Positions 54,515-63,411 of a DNA stretch of 64,000 nucleotides are shown one piece after another; position 1 is the stretch's first letter, and every line of letters begins with the position of its first letter. The DNA comes from Steroidobacter agaridevorans (lineage in GTDB: Bacteria > Pseudomonadota > Gammaproteobacteria > Steroidobacterales > Steroidobacteraceae). Made by a program: the position numbers and the translations under genes. The stretch covers positions 687,249 through 751,248 of the forward strand of contig NZ_BLJO01000002.1 of NCBI RefSeq assembly GCF_009932555.1, given 5' to 3'. The notes beneath the pieces are model-generated. The model did not search any database. It saw nothing but the letters and a program-made list of their open reading frames with translations, and had not been told where the DNA came from.

Positions 54515-55540
54515 TCACGCCGGCCCCGGAGCGATGCGGTCGATGGCCGCCAGCTCTTCCTTGGTGAAGCTCAGTTGCTTCAACGCGCCGAGATTCTCTC
54601 GCACCTGAGCCGCGCTGCTCGCGCCGATGATCGCGGACGTCATGCGCGGATCGCGTAGAACCCAGGCAATCGCCAGCTGGGCAAGCGACTGGCCGCGTGC
54701 CTGAGCAATTTCATTCAGCGCTGCCGCCTTCTTCACGACCACGTCGGACACCTGCTCCGGCCGCAGGAATCGAGTGCCTCGCCCCACGCGCGAGTCCGCG
54801 GGAATGCCCTGCAAATAGCGGTTCGTCAGCAAGCCTTGCTGGAGCGGCGAGAAACAGATCATGCCGGCGCCGATCTTCTCGACCGCCTCGAACAGGCCCG
54901 TCTCGATCTCTCGTTTCAGAATGCTGTACGAGGGCTGATGGATCAGCAGCGGAATGTTCCAGCGGCGCAATACCGCTTCCATCTCCAGCGTCTGCTCGGG
55001 CGAGTACGCGGAGATGCCGACATAGAGCGCCTTGCCCTGCTGCACGGCCGTCGCAAGCGCCGAAGCGGTTTCCTCGAGCGGGGTCTCGGGATCGAAACGA
55101 TGCGAATAAAAGATATCGACGTAATCGAGACCCATGCGTCGCAGACTCTGATCGAGGCTGGCGAGCACATACTTGCGTGAGCCGCCGCCCTGCCCGTACG
55201 GCCCGGGCCACATGTCCCAGCCCGCCTTGGTGGAGATGATCAGCTCGTCGCGATGCGCCTGAAAATCTTCCTTGAGGATGCGGCCGAAGTTGCTCTCGGC
55301 GCTGCCATACGGCGTGCCGTAGTTGTTGGCGAGATCGAAGTGAGTGATGCCGAGATCGAACGAGGCTCGCAGGATCTCGCGCTGACGCTCGAGCGGCGTG
55401 TTGTCACCGAAGTTGTGCCATAGCCCGAGCGATAGCGGCGGCAGTTTCAAGCCGCTGCGGCCGACCGGGCGATACGCGAATTGATCATATCTGTCGCTGG
55501 AAGCGACGTAACCGGTGGCGGGCTGTGTCATGCCCGCCAT
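54515..55540 (-). CDS. Aldo/keto reductase (YghZ/L-glyceraldehyde-3-phosphate reductase-like)
   Basis: A 341-residue NADPH-dependent oxidoreductase with the AKR barrel. Catalytic Asp and Tyr lie in THFDLANNYG, Lys in ISTKAGWDMWPGPYG, and His in IFYSHRFDPETP. The WDMWPGPYGQGGGSRKYV loop matches the YghZ subgroup, which reduces glyceraldehyde 3-phosphate and detoxifies methylglyoxal. It lies 11 bases after the porin gene and may be co-transcribed. Start ATG 55540 or 55531. Confidence 0.9.
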   Translation of the reverse strand: MAGMTQPATGYVASSDRYDQFAYRPVGRSGLKLPPLSLGLWHNFGDNTPLERQREILRASFDLGITHFDLANNYGTPYGSAESNFGRILKEDFQAHRDELIISTKAGWDMWPGPYGQGGGSRKYVLASLDQSLRRMGLDYVDIFYSHRFDPETPLEETASALATAVQQGKALYVGISAYSPEQTLEMEAVLRRWNIPLLIHQPSYSILKREIETGLFEAVEKIGAGMICFSPLQQGLLTNRYLQGIPADSRVGRGTRFLRPEQVSDVVVKKAAALNEIAQARGQSLAQLAIAWVLRDPRMTSAIIGASSAAQVRENLGALKQLSFTKEELAAIDRIAPGPA

Positions 55541-55551
55541 CGTAGCAGTTA

Positions 55552-56853
55552 TCAGAACGAGACCATAAACGCGACACGGATCCGATCCAGCCAGTCGCCG
55601 ATGGCATTGCTACCCGCGTCGACAGCGTTCTCCGGCTTGTAGTGATACCAGATGGCGGTGAGCAGCGTTTTCGGCATCGGCACGTAATCCACCGTGAGCG
55701 CATGCAGCTCATAGTTGGTGCCGATGCCGATGTTGTCGTGTGAGAACGCGCCCAGCACCGCATCCGTCTCGGCCACCGAGTAGCCATAGGTCACGCGCAA
55801 ATCGTGGGGCTGAGTCACGCGACCGATGCCCAGGTCCGCGCCGTAGCCGGTGTCCTGTGAAGTCTCGGCGCCGAAGTTCTTCACGTAGTTGCCGACGAAA
55901 CGCACCGGCCAACGCGCGCCAAGTCCCGAATAGCTCGCACCGAGGATGAAATCGCCAAGATTGAAGTCGGAGAGATAGCTGCCGTCGGGCCGACGCAGAT
56001 TGCTCCGGAAATCGCCGGCGTCGGCGCCAACGATGCTGCCCAAGGTGTAGTCGTAGTAAGCCACGGACGCATCGAACTTGAAGTGGCCGAGCTCGGCGGA
56101 GTCGTAACCGAGCTGGACGCCGCTCATGGTGCTGTCGGGGCCGACGGCATCTTCATCGACGATGAAGAACAAACCGCTCGCGCGCAGGGCCGAACCGTCG
56201 CCGAGCTTGTGCCTGTACACGCCGCTCAGGCCTTGCGGATTCACGTCGCCATCCCACACCAGGTCGGTTCGCGTAAAGGGCTGCGGAATCTTGCCGCCGT
56301 AAACATTCAGGTCGCCGAAATTGATCTGCGCGTAGGCCTGATCGAGGCTGACCTGAAAGTCATCGTCCCAATTCGACATCTGCACGTCGACGCTGTTCGG
56401 ATCGTCCGCATCGCCGGTCACCAGGCGGGCGCCGACGGTGACGCGATCGGTGACGGCATACGTCGCACCGAGACGGCCACGAACCTGTCCGCTGTCACGT
56501 GCGCGGGCATCGTCATCGGAGTAGTCGCCTTGATAGCGCAGGCGCAGATCGCCCGACACCGTCAACTTCGGCTTGCCATCGGGATTCGCAAACTGCGGAG
56601 CCGGCGAGGAAGGAGCAACCGCGGGCGCGCTCTGAGCCGCAGCGCTGGTCGCGCCGACACTCGCTTCCAACTCACGAATTTTCGCTTCGGTCTGACGCTG
56701 CCACTCGGCGATACGCGCCTGCTCTGCTCGCAATGCTTCGATCTGCGCGCGAAGCGCGGCGGTGTCGGTGGTGCTCGCAGCTTGAGCGAATGCGTTCGGG
56801 CTCGCGGCCGCCAATAGGACGGCAACAGCTGCGCCGAGGTTGTTGGAATTCAT
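55552..56853 (-). CDS. Outer-membrane porin with N-terminal coiled coil
   Basis: A 433-residue putative porin: signal peptide (AVAVLLAAASPNAFAQ), a coiled coil of about residues 28-66 (ALRAQIEALRAEQARIAEWQ), an Ala/Pro linker and a 16-strand-like barrel from residue 95 to the C-terminal F (RVAFMVSF). Coiled-coil porins of this kind trimerise. The substrate is unknown. It is the first gene of a two-gene unit with the aldo/keto reductase. Confidence 0.85.
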   Translation of the reverse strand: MNSNNLGAAVAVLLAAASPNAFAQAASTTDTAALRAQIEALRAEQARIAEWQRQTEAKIRELEASVGATSAAAQSAPAVAPSSPAPQFANPDGKPKLTVSGDLRLRYQGDYSDDDARARDSGQVRGRLGATYAVTDRVTVGARLVTGDADDPNSVDVQMSNWDDDFQVSLDQAYAQINFGDLNVYGGKIPQPFTRTDLVWDGDVNPQGLSGVYRHKLGDGSALRASGLFFIVDEDAVGPDSTMSGVQLGYDSAELGHFKFDASVAYYDYTLGSIVGADAGDFRSNLRRPDGSYLSDFNLGDFILGASYSGLGARWPVRFVGNYVKNFGAETSQDTGYGADLGIGRVTQPHDLRVTYGYSVAETDAVLGAFSHDNIGIGTNYELHALTVDYVPMPKTLLTAIWYHYKPENAVDAGSNAIGDWLDRIRVAFMVSF

Positions 56854-56960
56854 GAATGCTCCACGGTTGAAAACTCGGGCGCGCCTGTTCGGCGCGACCG
56901 CGGAGCATGATGCCGAACGAGTACTGACGTTAACCTGACGCTCTTGTCAGCTGCCGAGGG

Positions 56961-57245
56961 TCAGCTGCCGAGATCGAACATCCCTTCGACCGCAGCCTTC
57001 GTGAACACACGGAACGCGATCATCGTCTCGGTCAACTGCACGCCGGGCAGCTTGCGCATCTTGTCGCTGACCACCTCGGCCAGCTGCTCGTTTTCCTTGA
57101 CGCGCACGATGGCGACGAGATCGTACTGCCCCGCCACCGAGAACACTTCGGCGACGCCTTTGAGCTCGACGAGCTTTTGCGCGAGCTCGTTGACACTGGA
57201 AGTTTCGGCCTTGATGAGGACCACTGCACTGACGCCGCCGACCAT
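56961..57245 (-). CDS. Stand-alone Lrp/AsnC ligand-binding (RAM) protein
   Basis: A 94-residue protein consists only of the Lrp/AsnC effector-binding domain (VSAVVLIKAETSSVNELAQ, LVAIVRVKENEQLAEVV) and lacks the DNA-binding part. Such solo RAM proteins assemble as oligomers that bind small amino-acid-like ligands. AAGGAG six bases before the ATG supports the start. It lies 39 bases after the full-length Lrp gene and may modulate it. Confidence 0.88.
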   Translation of the reverse strand: MVGGVSAVVLIKAETSSVNELAQKLVELKGVAEVFSVAGQYDLVAIVRVKENEQLAEVVSDKMRKLPGVQLTETMIAFRVFTKAAVEGMFDLGS

Positions 57246-57284
57246 GACTGACTCCTTGAACCTTTGTAACTTTACTTTCGTCGC

Positions 57285-57740
57285 TCACCGCAGGCAGGCC
57301 ATCACCGAGCCGCGATGCTTGATGGTCTTCATGCAGACCGTCGTTTCCAATCGTTGCACACCGGGCAGCCGCGAGATCTGCGCCCGGAGCAATTCATCCA
57401 GTTCGCCGATGCCACGCACCAGGACATGCAGCAGGTAGTCCGCCTGCCCCGCCGTCGTGAAGCACTCCAACACCGACGGGTGCCGATTCACTGCCGCCTC
57501 GAAATCGGTATGCCGCGTCGGGTTGATGGTCACTTGCACGAAGGCATGTAAATCCAACCCGACCGCCGCGGCGTCGATCTCCGCCCGATAACGCCGGATG
57601 ACGCCCTGACGCTCCAACTCCCGCACTCGGGACCAGCACGGACTCTTCGACAACCCGACCTTCTCGCCCAGCTCGGCGTACGAGAGCCGTCCGTCGTCTT
57701 CGAGCAATTTCAGGATAGTGGTCTCTGTCTTGTCCAGCAT
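57285..57740 (-). CDS. Lrp/AsnC-family regulator, likely controlling kynurenine catabolism
   Basis: A 151-residue regulator with N-terminal helix-turn-helix (LEDDGRLSYAELGEKVGLSKSPCWSRVREL, residues about 12-42) and a RAM ligand domain. It is divergent from kynU with 132 bases between the starts. KynR-type Lrp proteins that respond to kynurenine sit in this position in several proteobacteria, so kynurenine or tryptophan sensing is a fair inference. Confidence 0.9.
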   Translation of the reverse strand: MLDKTETTILKLLEDDGRLSYAELGEKVGLSKSPCWSRVRELERQGVIRRYRAEIDAAAVGLDLHAFVQVTINPTRHTDFEAAVNRHPSVLECFTTAGQADYLLHVLVRGIGELDELLRAQISRLPGVQRLETTVCMKTIKHRGSVMACLR

Positions 57741-57872
57741 CGGGACATTTTCCTCCGAATCGGGGTATCGACACTACTATCGTTCTTTACGGCGCATGGC
57801 AAGACCCGCCTTTCGGAACAATGTCCGGCGGCCTTGGGCCGACACTTTCCGACAGGCACAGGGGTCCGCCAG
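57741..57872. promoter_or_regulatory. Divergent regulatory region between the Lrp gene and kynU
   Basis: The 132 bases include an AT-rich part (TCGACACTACTATCGTTCTTTACGG near 57770-57795) where a promoter for one or both genes is likely. No clear symmetric operator was identified. Confidence 0.4.
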
Positions 57873-59147
57873 ATGCATCGAAAATTCGACAAGATCACGA
57901 CCTTCGAGCGACGAGATGCGATTACCTACCCGGCGATCCGCCGGTGGGACCAGGAAGACCCGTTACGCCACCGTCGCGAGGAGTTCGAGCTACCGGGCGG
58001 CATCATTTATATGGACGGCAACTCGCTCGGTCCGCTGCCCAAGGCCACCCGCGGCCGGATCGAGGAAGTGGTCGCCAAGGAATGGGGCCAGGGCCTGATC
58101 CGCAGCTGGAACGAGCATCACTGGATCGACGCGCCTTTGCGCGTGGGCGACAAGATCGCCCGATTGATCGGCGCACGCAGCGGTGAGGTCGTCGTGGCCG
58201 ACTCCACCTCCGTCAACTTGTTCAAGCTGCTGGGCGCGGCGCTCGCCGCCCGCCCGGACCGCTGCGTGGTGCTCTCCGAGCCCGGCAACTTCCCCACCGA
58301 TCTGTACATGGCCGAAGGCGCCATCGGCACTCGCAGTTGTCCGTTACAACTGCGGCTGGAACCGGCCGAGCGCATCATCGACGCCATCGATGCGAACACC
58401 GCGGTGGTCATGCTCACGCATGTCCACTACAAAACCGCCGCCATTCACGACATGCGAGCCATCACTGCCAAGGCTCACGAGCATGGCGCGCTGGTGATCT
58501 GGGATTTGAGTCATAGCGTCGGCGCGATCGAGGTCGATCTGAACGGCTGTGAAGCCGACATGGCCGTGGGGTGCGGCTACAAATATCTGAATGGCGGGCC
58601 GGGCGCGCCGGCGTTTTTGTTCGTCTCGCAACGGCTGCAGGACCAGCTCACCTCGCCGCTCAAGGGTTGGATGGGTCACAACCGCCCGTTCGAATTCATC
58701 GACAACTACGAGCCGGCCAACGGCATCCGTCGTTTCCTGTGCGGCACGCCGTCGATTCTTGGCGTACTGAGCCTGGAGGTCGGCGTCGATCTGATGTTGC
58801 GCAGCCGGATGCAGGACATCGTGCAGAAGTCGCGCTGGCTGAGCGAGTTGTTCGTCGATCTCCTCGCCGACATCTGCCCGTCGCTGCAACTGGTCAGTCC
58901 GGCGAACGTGAACGATCGCGGCAGTCATGTTTCCTTCTCGCATCCCGAAGGCTACGCAATCATGCAGGCGCTGATCGAACGCGGCGTGATTGGCGACTTC
59001 CGTGCACCGGATCTGCTGCGCTTCGGCTTCACGCCTTTGTATCTTCGCTACCAGGATGTCTGGGACGCCGCCTACACAGTTGCCGATGTAGTCCATAGCG
59101 GCTGCTGGGCAGATCCGCGTTATGCCGTTCGCGCCGCGGTGACATGA
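57873..59147 (+). CDS. kynU: Kynureninase
   Basis: This PLP enzyme converts kynurenine to anthranilate and alanine. The 424-residue protein has family segments IYMDGNSLGPLP near residue 48, PLP lysine K237 in GCGYKYLNGGPGAP, and WMGHNRPFEF and GTPSILGVLSLE regions. ATG 57873 follows AGGGG; an in-frame TTG 13 codons upstream lacks support. It overlaps the aminobenzoate-CoA ligase gene by four bases, so anthranilate is passed to CoA activation. Confidence 0.96.
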   Translation: MHRKFDKITTFERRDAITYPAIRRWDQEDPLRHRREEFELPGGIIYMDGNSLGPLPKATRGRIEEVVAKEWGQGLIRSWNEHHWIDAPLRVGDKIARLIGARSGEVVVADSTSVNLFKLLGAALAARPDRCVVLSEPGNFPTDLYMAEGAIGTRSCPLQLRLEPAERIIDAIDANTAVVMLTHVHYKTAAIHDMRAITAKAHEHGALVIWDLSHSVGAIEVDLNGCEADMAVGCGYKYLNGGPGAPAFLFVSQRLQDQLTSPLKGWMGHNRPFEFIDNYEPANGIRRFLCGTPSILGVLSLEVGVDLMLRSRMQDIVQKSRWLSELFVDLLADICPSLQLVSPANVNDRGSHVSFSHPEGYAIMQALIERGVIGDFRAPDLLRFGFTPLYLRYQDVWDAAYTVADVVHSGCWADPRYAVRAAVT

Positions 59148-60772
59148 TGTTCGCCGAGTCCTTTCGCATGCCGTACACCTCCCATGTGGATGGCTTTGCG
59201 AATGAGCGATTGCCGCCGCCGCACTTGTGGCCGGAGTTTCGTTTCGACCTGCCCGAGCTGCAGTATCCCGAACATCTCAATTGCGGCGTCGTGCTGATCG
59301 ACGATGCCGTCCGCGAAGGGCATGGCAACCGCGTCGCGCTCTACGCCGACAGCGGCGTTTGGACCTACGCAGAGCTGCTCGAGCGCAGCAATCGCATTGC
59401 CAATGTGCTGGTGAACGAGATGGGCATCGTGCCCGGCAATCGCGTGCTGCTGCGAGGCCCGAACAATCCCACGTTGGTCGCCTGCTGGCTGGCCGTGATG
59501 AAAGCCGGCGCGATCGCCGTGACAACCATGCCTTTGCTCCGCGCGCACGAGCTGTCGGTCATCGCCGAGCGCGCGCAAATCGACCATGCCCTGTGCGACT
59601 CACGTTTCGCACAGGAGCTGCAGCAGGCCGCGCAACTCGGCGGACGCCTGCGCAAGATCGTGCAATTCGGGGGTGGCCAGCTGGAGAAAATGATGAACGG
59701 GCAGGCTTCGACATTCGCCAATGTCGACACTGCCCGTGACGACGTTTGTTTGCTCGCATTCACGTCTGGAACGACAGGCACGCCGAAGGCCACCATGCAT
59801 TTTCATCGCGATGTGCTCGCGATGCGCGAGATCGTCGCCGGCCATCTGCTCGAGACTTCACCCGAGGACATCTATGTCGGCAGTCCACCGCTCGGCTTCA
59901 CGTTTGGATTGGGAGCCCTGCTGGTTTTCCCATTGGGCAGGCGCGCGGCGAGTGTCCTCGTCGAACAGCCGAGCGGCGAGAACCTGCTGGCGGCTGTGCA
60001 ACGTTTCCGGGCGAGCGCATTGTTCACATCGCCGACAGCGTATCGATCGTTGCTACCGCTGTTGAGCAAGTTCGATATTTCCAGCCTGAAGCGCTGCGTG
60101 TCCGCGGGCGAGGCGTTACCCAAGGCAACGTCGGATGCGTGGTTCGCAGCGACTGGCATTCGCCTGATCGATGGCATCGGCGCCACCGAGCTGATCCATA
60201 TCTTTATTTCCGCCAAAGGCGATCAGATTCATCCGGGCACCACGGGCAAGCCGCTGCCCGGCTATCAGGCGTGCATCCTCGACACCGATGGTCTGCCTTT
60301 GCCACCGGGCAAAGTCGGTCGCCTCGCCGTGAAGGGTCCGACCGGATGCCGCTATCTCGACGACCCGCGCCAGCATGATTACGTGTTTGAAGGATGGAAT
60401 GTCACCGGCGATCTGTATTCACAGGACGAGGACGGCTATTTCCATTTCGAAGCGCGCGCCGACGACATGATCATTTCCGCCGGCTACAACATCGCCGGGC
60501 CGGAAGTGGAAGCGGCGCTCCTGGAACATCCCGCAGTCAAAGAATGCGCCGTGGTCGGCGTGCCGGACGAAGCGCGCGGTCAGCTCGTCAAGGCATTCAT
60601 CGTGCTTCACGACGGCAACGACGGCTCGTCGGAGCTCGTGCAAACATTGCAAGCGTTCGTGAAGCAAACCATCGCGCCATACAAATACCCGCGCGCCATC
60701 GAATTTCGCAGCTCGCTGCCGAAGACCGCGACCGGAAAATTGCAGCGTCACGCGTTGCGCTCGACGAGCTGA
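59144..60772 (+). CDS. 2-aminobenzoate-CoA ligase (AMP-binding)
   Basis: A 542-residue acyl-adenylating enzyme with P-loop SGTTGTPKATMHFH, and GATELIHIFISA and GWNVTGDLYSQDEDGYF, and the A10 lysine region LPKTATGKLQRH. The GATELIHIF substrate-side motif and coupling to kynU support 2-aminobenzoate (anthranilate) as substrate, feeding the anthraniloyl-CoA pathway. The monooxygenase/reductase and later steps are not in the window. Start ATG overlaps the kynU stop by four bases; the second codon is also ATG. Confidence 0.92.
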   Translation: MMFAESFRMPYTSHVDGFANERLPPPHLWPEFRFDLPELQYPEHLNCGVVLIDDAVREGHGNRVALYADSGVWTYAELLERSNRIANVLVNEMGIVPGNRVLLRGPNNPTLVACWLAVMKAGAIAVTTMPLLRAHELSVIAERAQIDHALCDSRFAQELQQAAQLGGRLRKIVQFGGGQLEKMMNGQASTFANVDTARDDVCLLAFTSGTTGTPKATMHFHRDVLAMREIVAGHLLETSPEDIYVGSPPLGFTFGLGALLVFPLGRRAASVLVEQPSGENLLAAVQRFRASALFTSPTAYRSLLPLLSKFDISSLKRCVSAGEALPKATSDAWFAATGIRLIDGIGATELIHIFISAKGDQIHPGTTGKPLPGYQACILDTDGLPLPPGKVGRLAVKGPTGCRYLDDPRQHDYVFEGWNVTGDLYSQDEDGYFHFEARADDMIISAGYNIAGPEVEAALLEHPAVKECAVVGVPDEARGQLVKAFIVLHDGNDGSSELVQTLQAFVKQTIAPYKYPRAIEFRSSLPKTATGKLQRHALRSTS

Positions 60773-60861
60773 GCGCCAGCTTGCAATAGCCCTGCAATGT
60801 CGATGTCACGTTGAGGCGGTTGAATGGCCCCTCTTCGCTGATCCGTCTCGCAGGCGCAGAC

Positions 60862-61062
60862 ATGAAAGACCTGATCCGCTCGCCTCTGCAATTCGTCCGG
60901 CCCATGACGAAGGACGAGTGGCAGGACCTGGTGTTACGAGCCGGTCACAATGAGAGGCTACGGATCAGACGGCGTCAGCGGCGCGCGAAGCCGACGTCTC
61001 TGGACCTGAGCGATCGCCGTGGCGGCGAGCTCACGCGGCCCGCTTCTTCCGCGAGCCTTTGA
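60862..61062 (+). CDS. Small basic hypothetical protein
   Basis: A 66-residue frame beginning MKDLIRSPLQFVRPMTKDEW with an Arg-rich middle (RLRIRRRQRRAKP). Only a weak CAGG ribosome site is seen, and the gene overlaps the end of a convergent Lys-rich gene by 32 bases. The first 40 residues look protein-like. The evidence is limited. Confidence 0.35.
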   Translation: MKDLIRSPLQFVRPMTKDEWQDLVLRAGHNERLRIRRRQRRAKPTSLDLSDRRGGELTRPASSASL

Positions 61063-61279
61063 GGGACGCATCGGGCCCGAGCAATTTCTTCAATTTTTTG
61101 CTCAAGCCCTCGAGCTCGGCACGCGCCTTCTTGGCAACCTTCTTCGCTTCCTTGAACAGGCGGCGGGCTTCGCGAGCCCGGGCCTTCGCATCGCGCGCTT
61201 CCTGTTTCGCCAGCTCGGCCCGCTTGCGTGCATTCAGCGTACGACGCTGCAGCTCACCGACGCTCTTTTTCTTCGCCAT
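61031..61279 (-). CDS. Lys/Ala-rich coiled-coil protein, hypothetical
   Basis: An 82-residue highly basic helical protein (long Ala/Lys/Arg/Glu coiled coil from residue 10 to 70, ending SLKGSRKKRAA), with GGGGA before the ATG. It may bind nucleic acid through its basic helix, but no family was recognised. It lies 25 bases before the repeat-protein gene in the same orientation, so it may be its downstream neighbour. Confidence 0.65.
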   Translation of the reverse strand: MAKKKSVGELQRRTLNARKRAELAKQEARDAKARAREARRLFKEAKKVAKKARAELEGLSKKLKKLLGPDASLKGSRKKRAA

Positions 61280-61303
61280 TGCGGTCCCCGGTTCGCTGAA
61301 CGG

Positions 61304-63358
61304 TCAGCGCAGGATAGAGCGTCTGCGTGCCGTCGCCAAGCTCAGCAATGCCAGCAGAGAAACGAGCAGCAGCGGATCCATGGCGCCGCCACCGCCTCGA
61401 CGGAGCGCCGCCGCGTTCACCGTGACAGTGACGGACGCATCATCCCGGCCGCCCGGGCCCACGCACTCGATCTCGAAAGTCGTATTCGCCGTGAGAGCGA
61501 CGCTCGTCTCGGGCCCGGTAAGCGCCTTGCTACCGCTCCAGCCACCGGCCGCCGAGCAGGAGGTCGCACCGGTTGCCGACCACGTCAGCGTGGTGGTTTG
61601 ACCCGACGTCACCGAAGTCGGCGAGGCTGCCAGAGTCACGACCGGCGGAGCCACGGAGTCGGCGACCTTCATGCCGAAGGTTCCGTAATTCGCATCCGCC
61701 GCCGGCTGACCGAGGAAATTCAACACGTGCAGGCCGGCTTCGAGCTGCAGGTTCTGAATGGCGCTGCTGCCGATCACTTGCCCCACCAGCGTGGTGCCTC
61801 GAGTGACGGCCAGCCAGCTGGTCCGCAGCCGCTCGGGAAACGCGAAGTCTTTCAAAGTCACATCGTAGCGACCGGCGGCGGGCAACGTGACGACTCGGGC
61901 GGTGAACAAGCCGCCGACGCCCTGCGTGCTCTCGATCACCGTCGCATTGCCCGGCTGAGTGGTCAGGGTCAGTGCAAACAAACCATTGCCCGGCGTCGTG
62001 CCAGACACTGGCGGTGGAGTCGCGGCAACCAGCACACGCATCCGGCCGGTCTGCAAGGTCACAGGCTCGCTGCCTGCTTCATCGAGCTGATGAACGACTG
62101 TCGCACCCTGCACCACCGCGGCCCGCAGGTCGGTAAGCTGCGTAGGAAAGCGCAAGTCCGCGAGCGTGAGCATGTAGTTGCCGGCGGCAACGGCCTCCGA
62201 CGGCGAGAAGGAATAAATCGCCGGCGTCGACGCTTCGGGCGAGGCATCGGCGATGTGAACATCTGCGTACTCGACCTGCGCGCCTTGCCCCAACGTGACT
62301 GACGCAGCGCCAACGGTCGGCGTCACCGCATATACAAACAACTGCGCCGGACCTGCGCTCAGCGTCAAGTTTGCTGCCGTCGTGCCGGTCGTGCTGCCGA
62401 CGAAGGTTTCGTTCTGGATCACTGCAGCCGAGAACGAAGTGAGGGCCTCTGGAAATTCCAGATCCGCCAACGTAAGGGTGTGCGCCCCGGCACTGGCAAT
62501 GCTCAACGTGCGTGCGCGCGGCAAGCTGCCGACCGCATTTTCACTTCGATAAATCACCGCATCCGAAGGTCCACCCTGCACGCTCACGCCATACAACCCC
62601 GCCGCATCCGCGCCGGAACTGGATGCAATGACGATCAAGTCGTAAGTGGCGCCGGCCGTCGCATTGAACGTGCCCACGTCAGCCGTGCTGAATGCCCCCT
62701 GATTGCTTACAACGACGCCGACGGTCGGCGAGGTCTGCAGCACCAGCACATTCCTCTCGACCAGCGGCGCAGGAAACGAGCGATCCAACGCACGCACCCG
62801 ATAGGCGCCGGCCTGAGTCACGGTGAATGAAGTCTGCAACACCGTTTGCTCCGGCGCCGGACCGCTCTGAATCGCGATCTCATCGGCCACTTGAAAGAGG
62901 GGCGCGCCGCCACCGGATGGAGCCACGTCGACGCTGAACAGGCCGACGCCCGCATCCGAAGCAGCGCCCAACACGTGCACGCGATAGGTGCCCGGTGTCC
63001 CGGCGAACACCTGCGTTTCCGGCAGCTGCGCGATGTTCGGTTCGGTCGGATAATCGATCTCGAGCTCAGCCACAGCCTGCAAGTCTCGCGTCACCAGCAC
63101 TTGCAACGACTGCAGGACCGGCACATTGAGATTGGTTGGATCGACCGGCAGTCCCGGCATCACGCCGAGATCCTTCAAGGTCACGACGTAGTTGCCCGCG
63201 GCGGTCAACGTGAACTCATAGGTCGGCGGCAACTGTGCGGCGGCTGCGGCATTCGCGGCCAGCACTTCCGATGTTTCCAACACTGTCGCCGACCACGCCG
63301 GCAAGCCGACACCCGACGCCAGCCACGCGGCCAGCGCCACAATCGTTTTTCTAAACAC
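61304..63358 (-). CDS. Repeat protein with Ig-like domain and GlyGly-CTERM-like sorting tail
   Basis: A 684-residue exported protein. A signal peptide (VALAAWLASGVGLPAWSA) is followed by five related beta units starting at about residues 55, 184, 291, 393 and 496, each with a G-x-Y/H core and DLxFPxxL-type motif (for example TLADLRFPTQLTDL). An Ig-like domain at 571-650 has WSATGATSCSAAG and EIECVGPGG. The tail is GGGG (655-658), a 15-residue hydrophobic stretch (662-676) and RRR (678-680), the layout of rhombosortase-type GlyGly-CTERM signals. It would be surface-anchored or processed. The TPR protein gene is upstream. Confidence 0.72.
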   Translation of the reverse strand: MFRKTIVALAAWLASGVGLPAWSATVLETSEVLAANAAAAAQLPPTYEFTLTAAGNYVVTLKDLGVMPGLPVDPTNLNVPVLQSLQVLVTRDLQAVAELEIDYPTEPNIAQLPETQVFAGTPGTYRVHVLGAASDAGVGLFSVDVAPSGGGAPLFQVADEIAIQSGPAPEQTVLQTSFTVTQAGAYRVRALDRSFPAPLVERNVLVLQTSPTVGVVVSNQGAFSTADVGTFNATAGATYDLIVIASSSGADAAGLYGVSVQGGPSDAVIYRSENAVGSLPRARTLSIASAGAHTLTLADLEFPEALTSFSAAVIQNETFVGSTTGTTAANLTLSAGPAQLFVYAVTPTVGAASVTLGQGAQVEYADVHIADASPEASTPAIYSFSPSEAVAAGNYMLTLADLRFPTQLTDLRAAVVQGATVVHQLDEAGSEPVTLQTGRMRVLVAATPPPVSGTTPGNGLFALTLTTQPGNATVIESTQGVGGLFTARVVTLPAAGRYDVTLKDFAFPERLRTSWLAVTRGTTLVGQVIGSSAIQNLQLEAGLHVLNFLGQPAADANYGTFGMKVADSVAPPVVTLAASPTSVTSGQTTTLTWSATGATSCSAAGGWSGSKALTGPETSVALTANTTFEIECVGPGGRDDASVTVTVNAAALRRGGGGAMDPLLLVSLLALLSLATARRRSILR

Positions 63359-63411
63359 AACCGCTCCCCACGCGGCGCGAGCCGCGTCCCGAAATTGAAG
63401 TTCTATCTTCC

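Noticed and set aside
61019-62302. 427-residue plus-strand frame opposite the repeat protein
   Set aside because: Arg/His-rich composition typical of an antisense shadow; the minus-strand frame has signal peptide and repeats.
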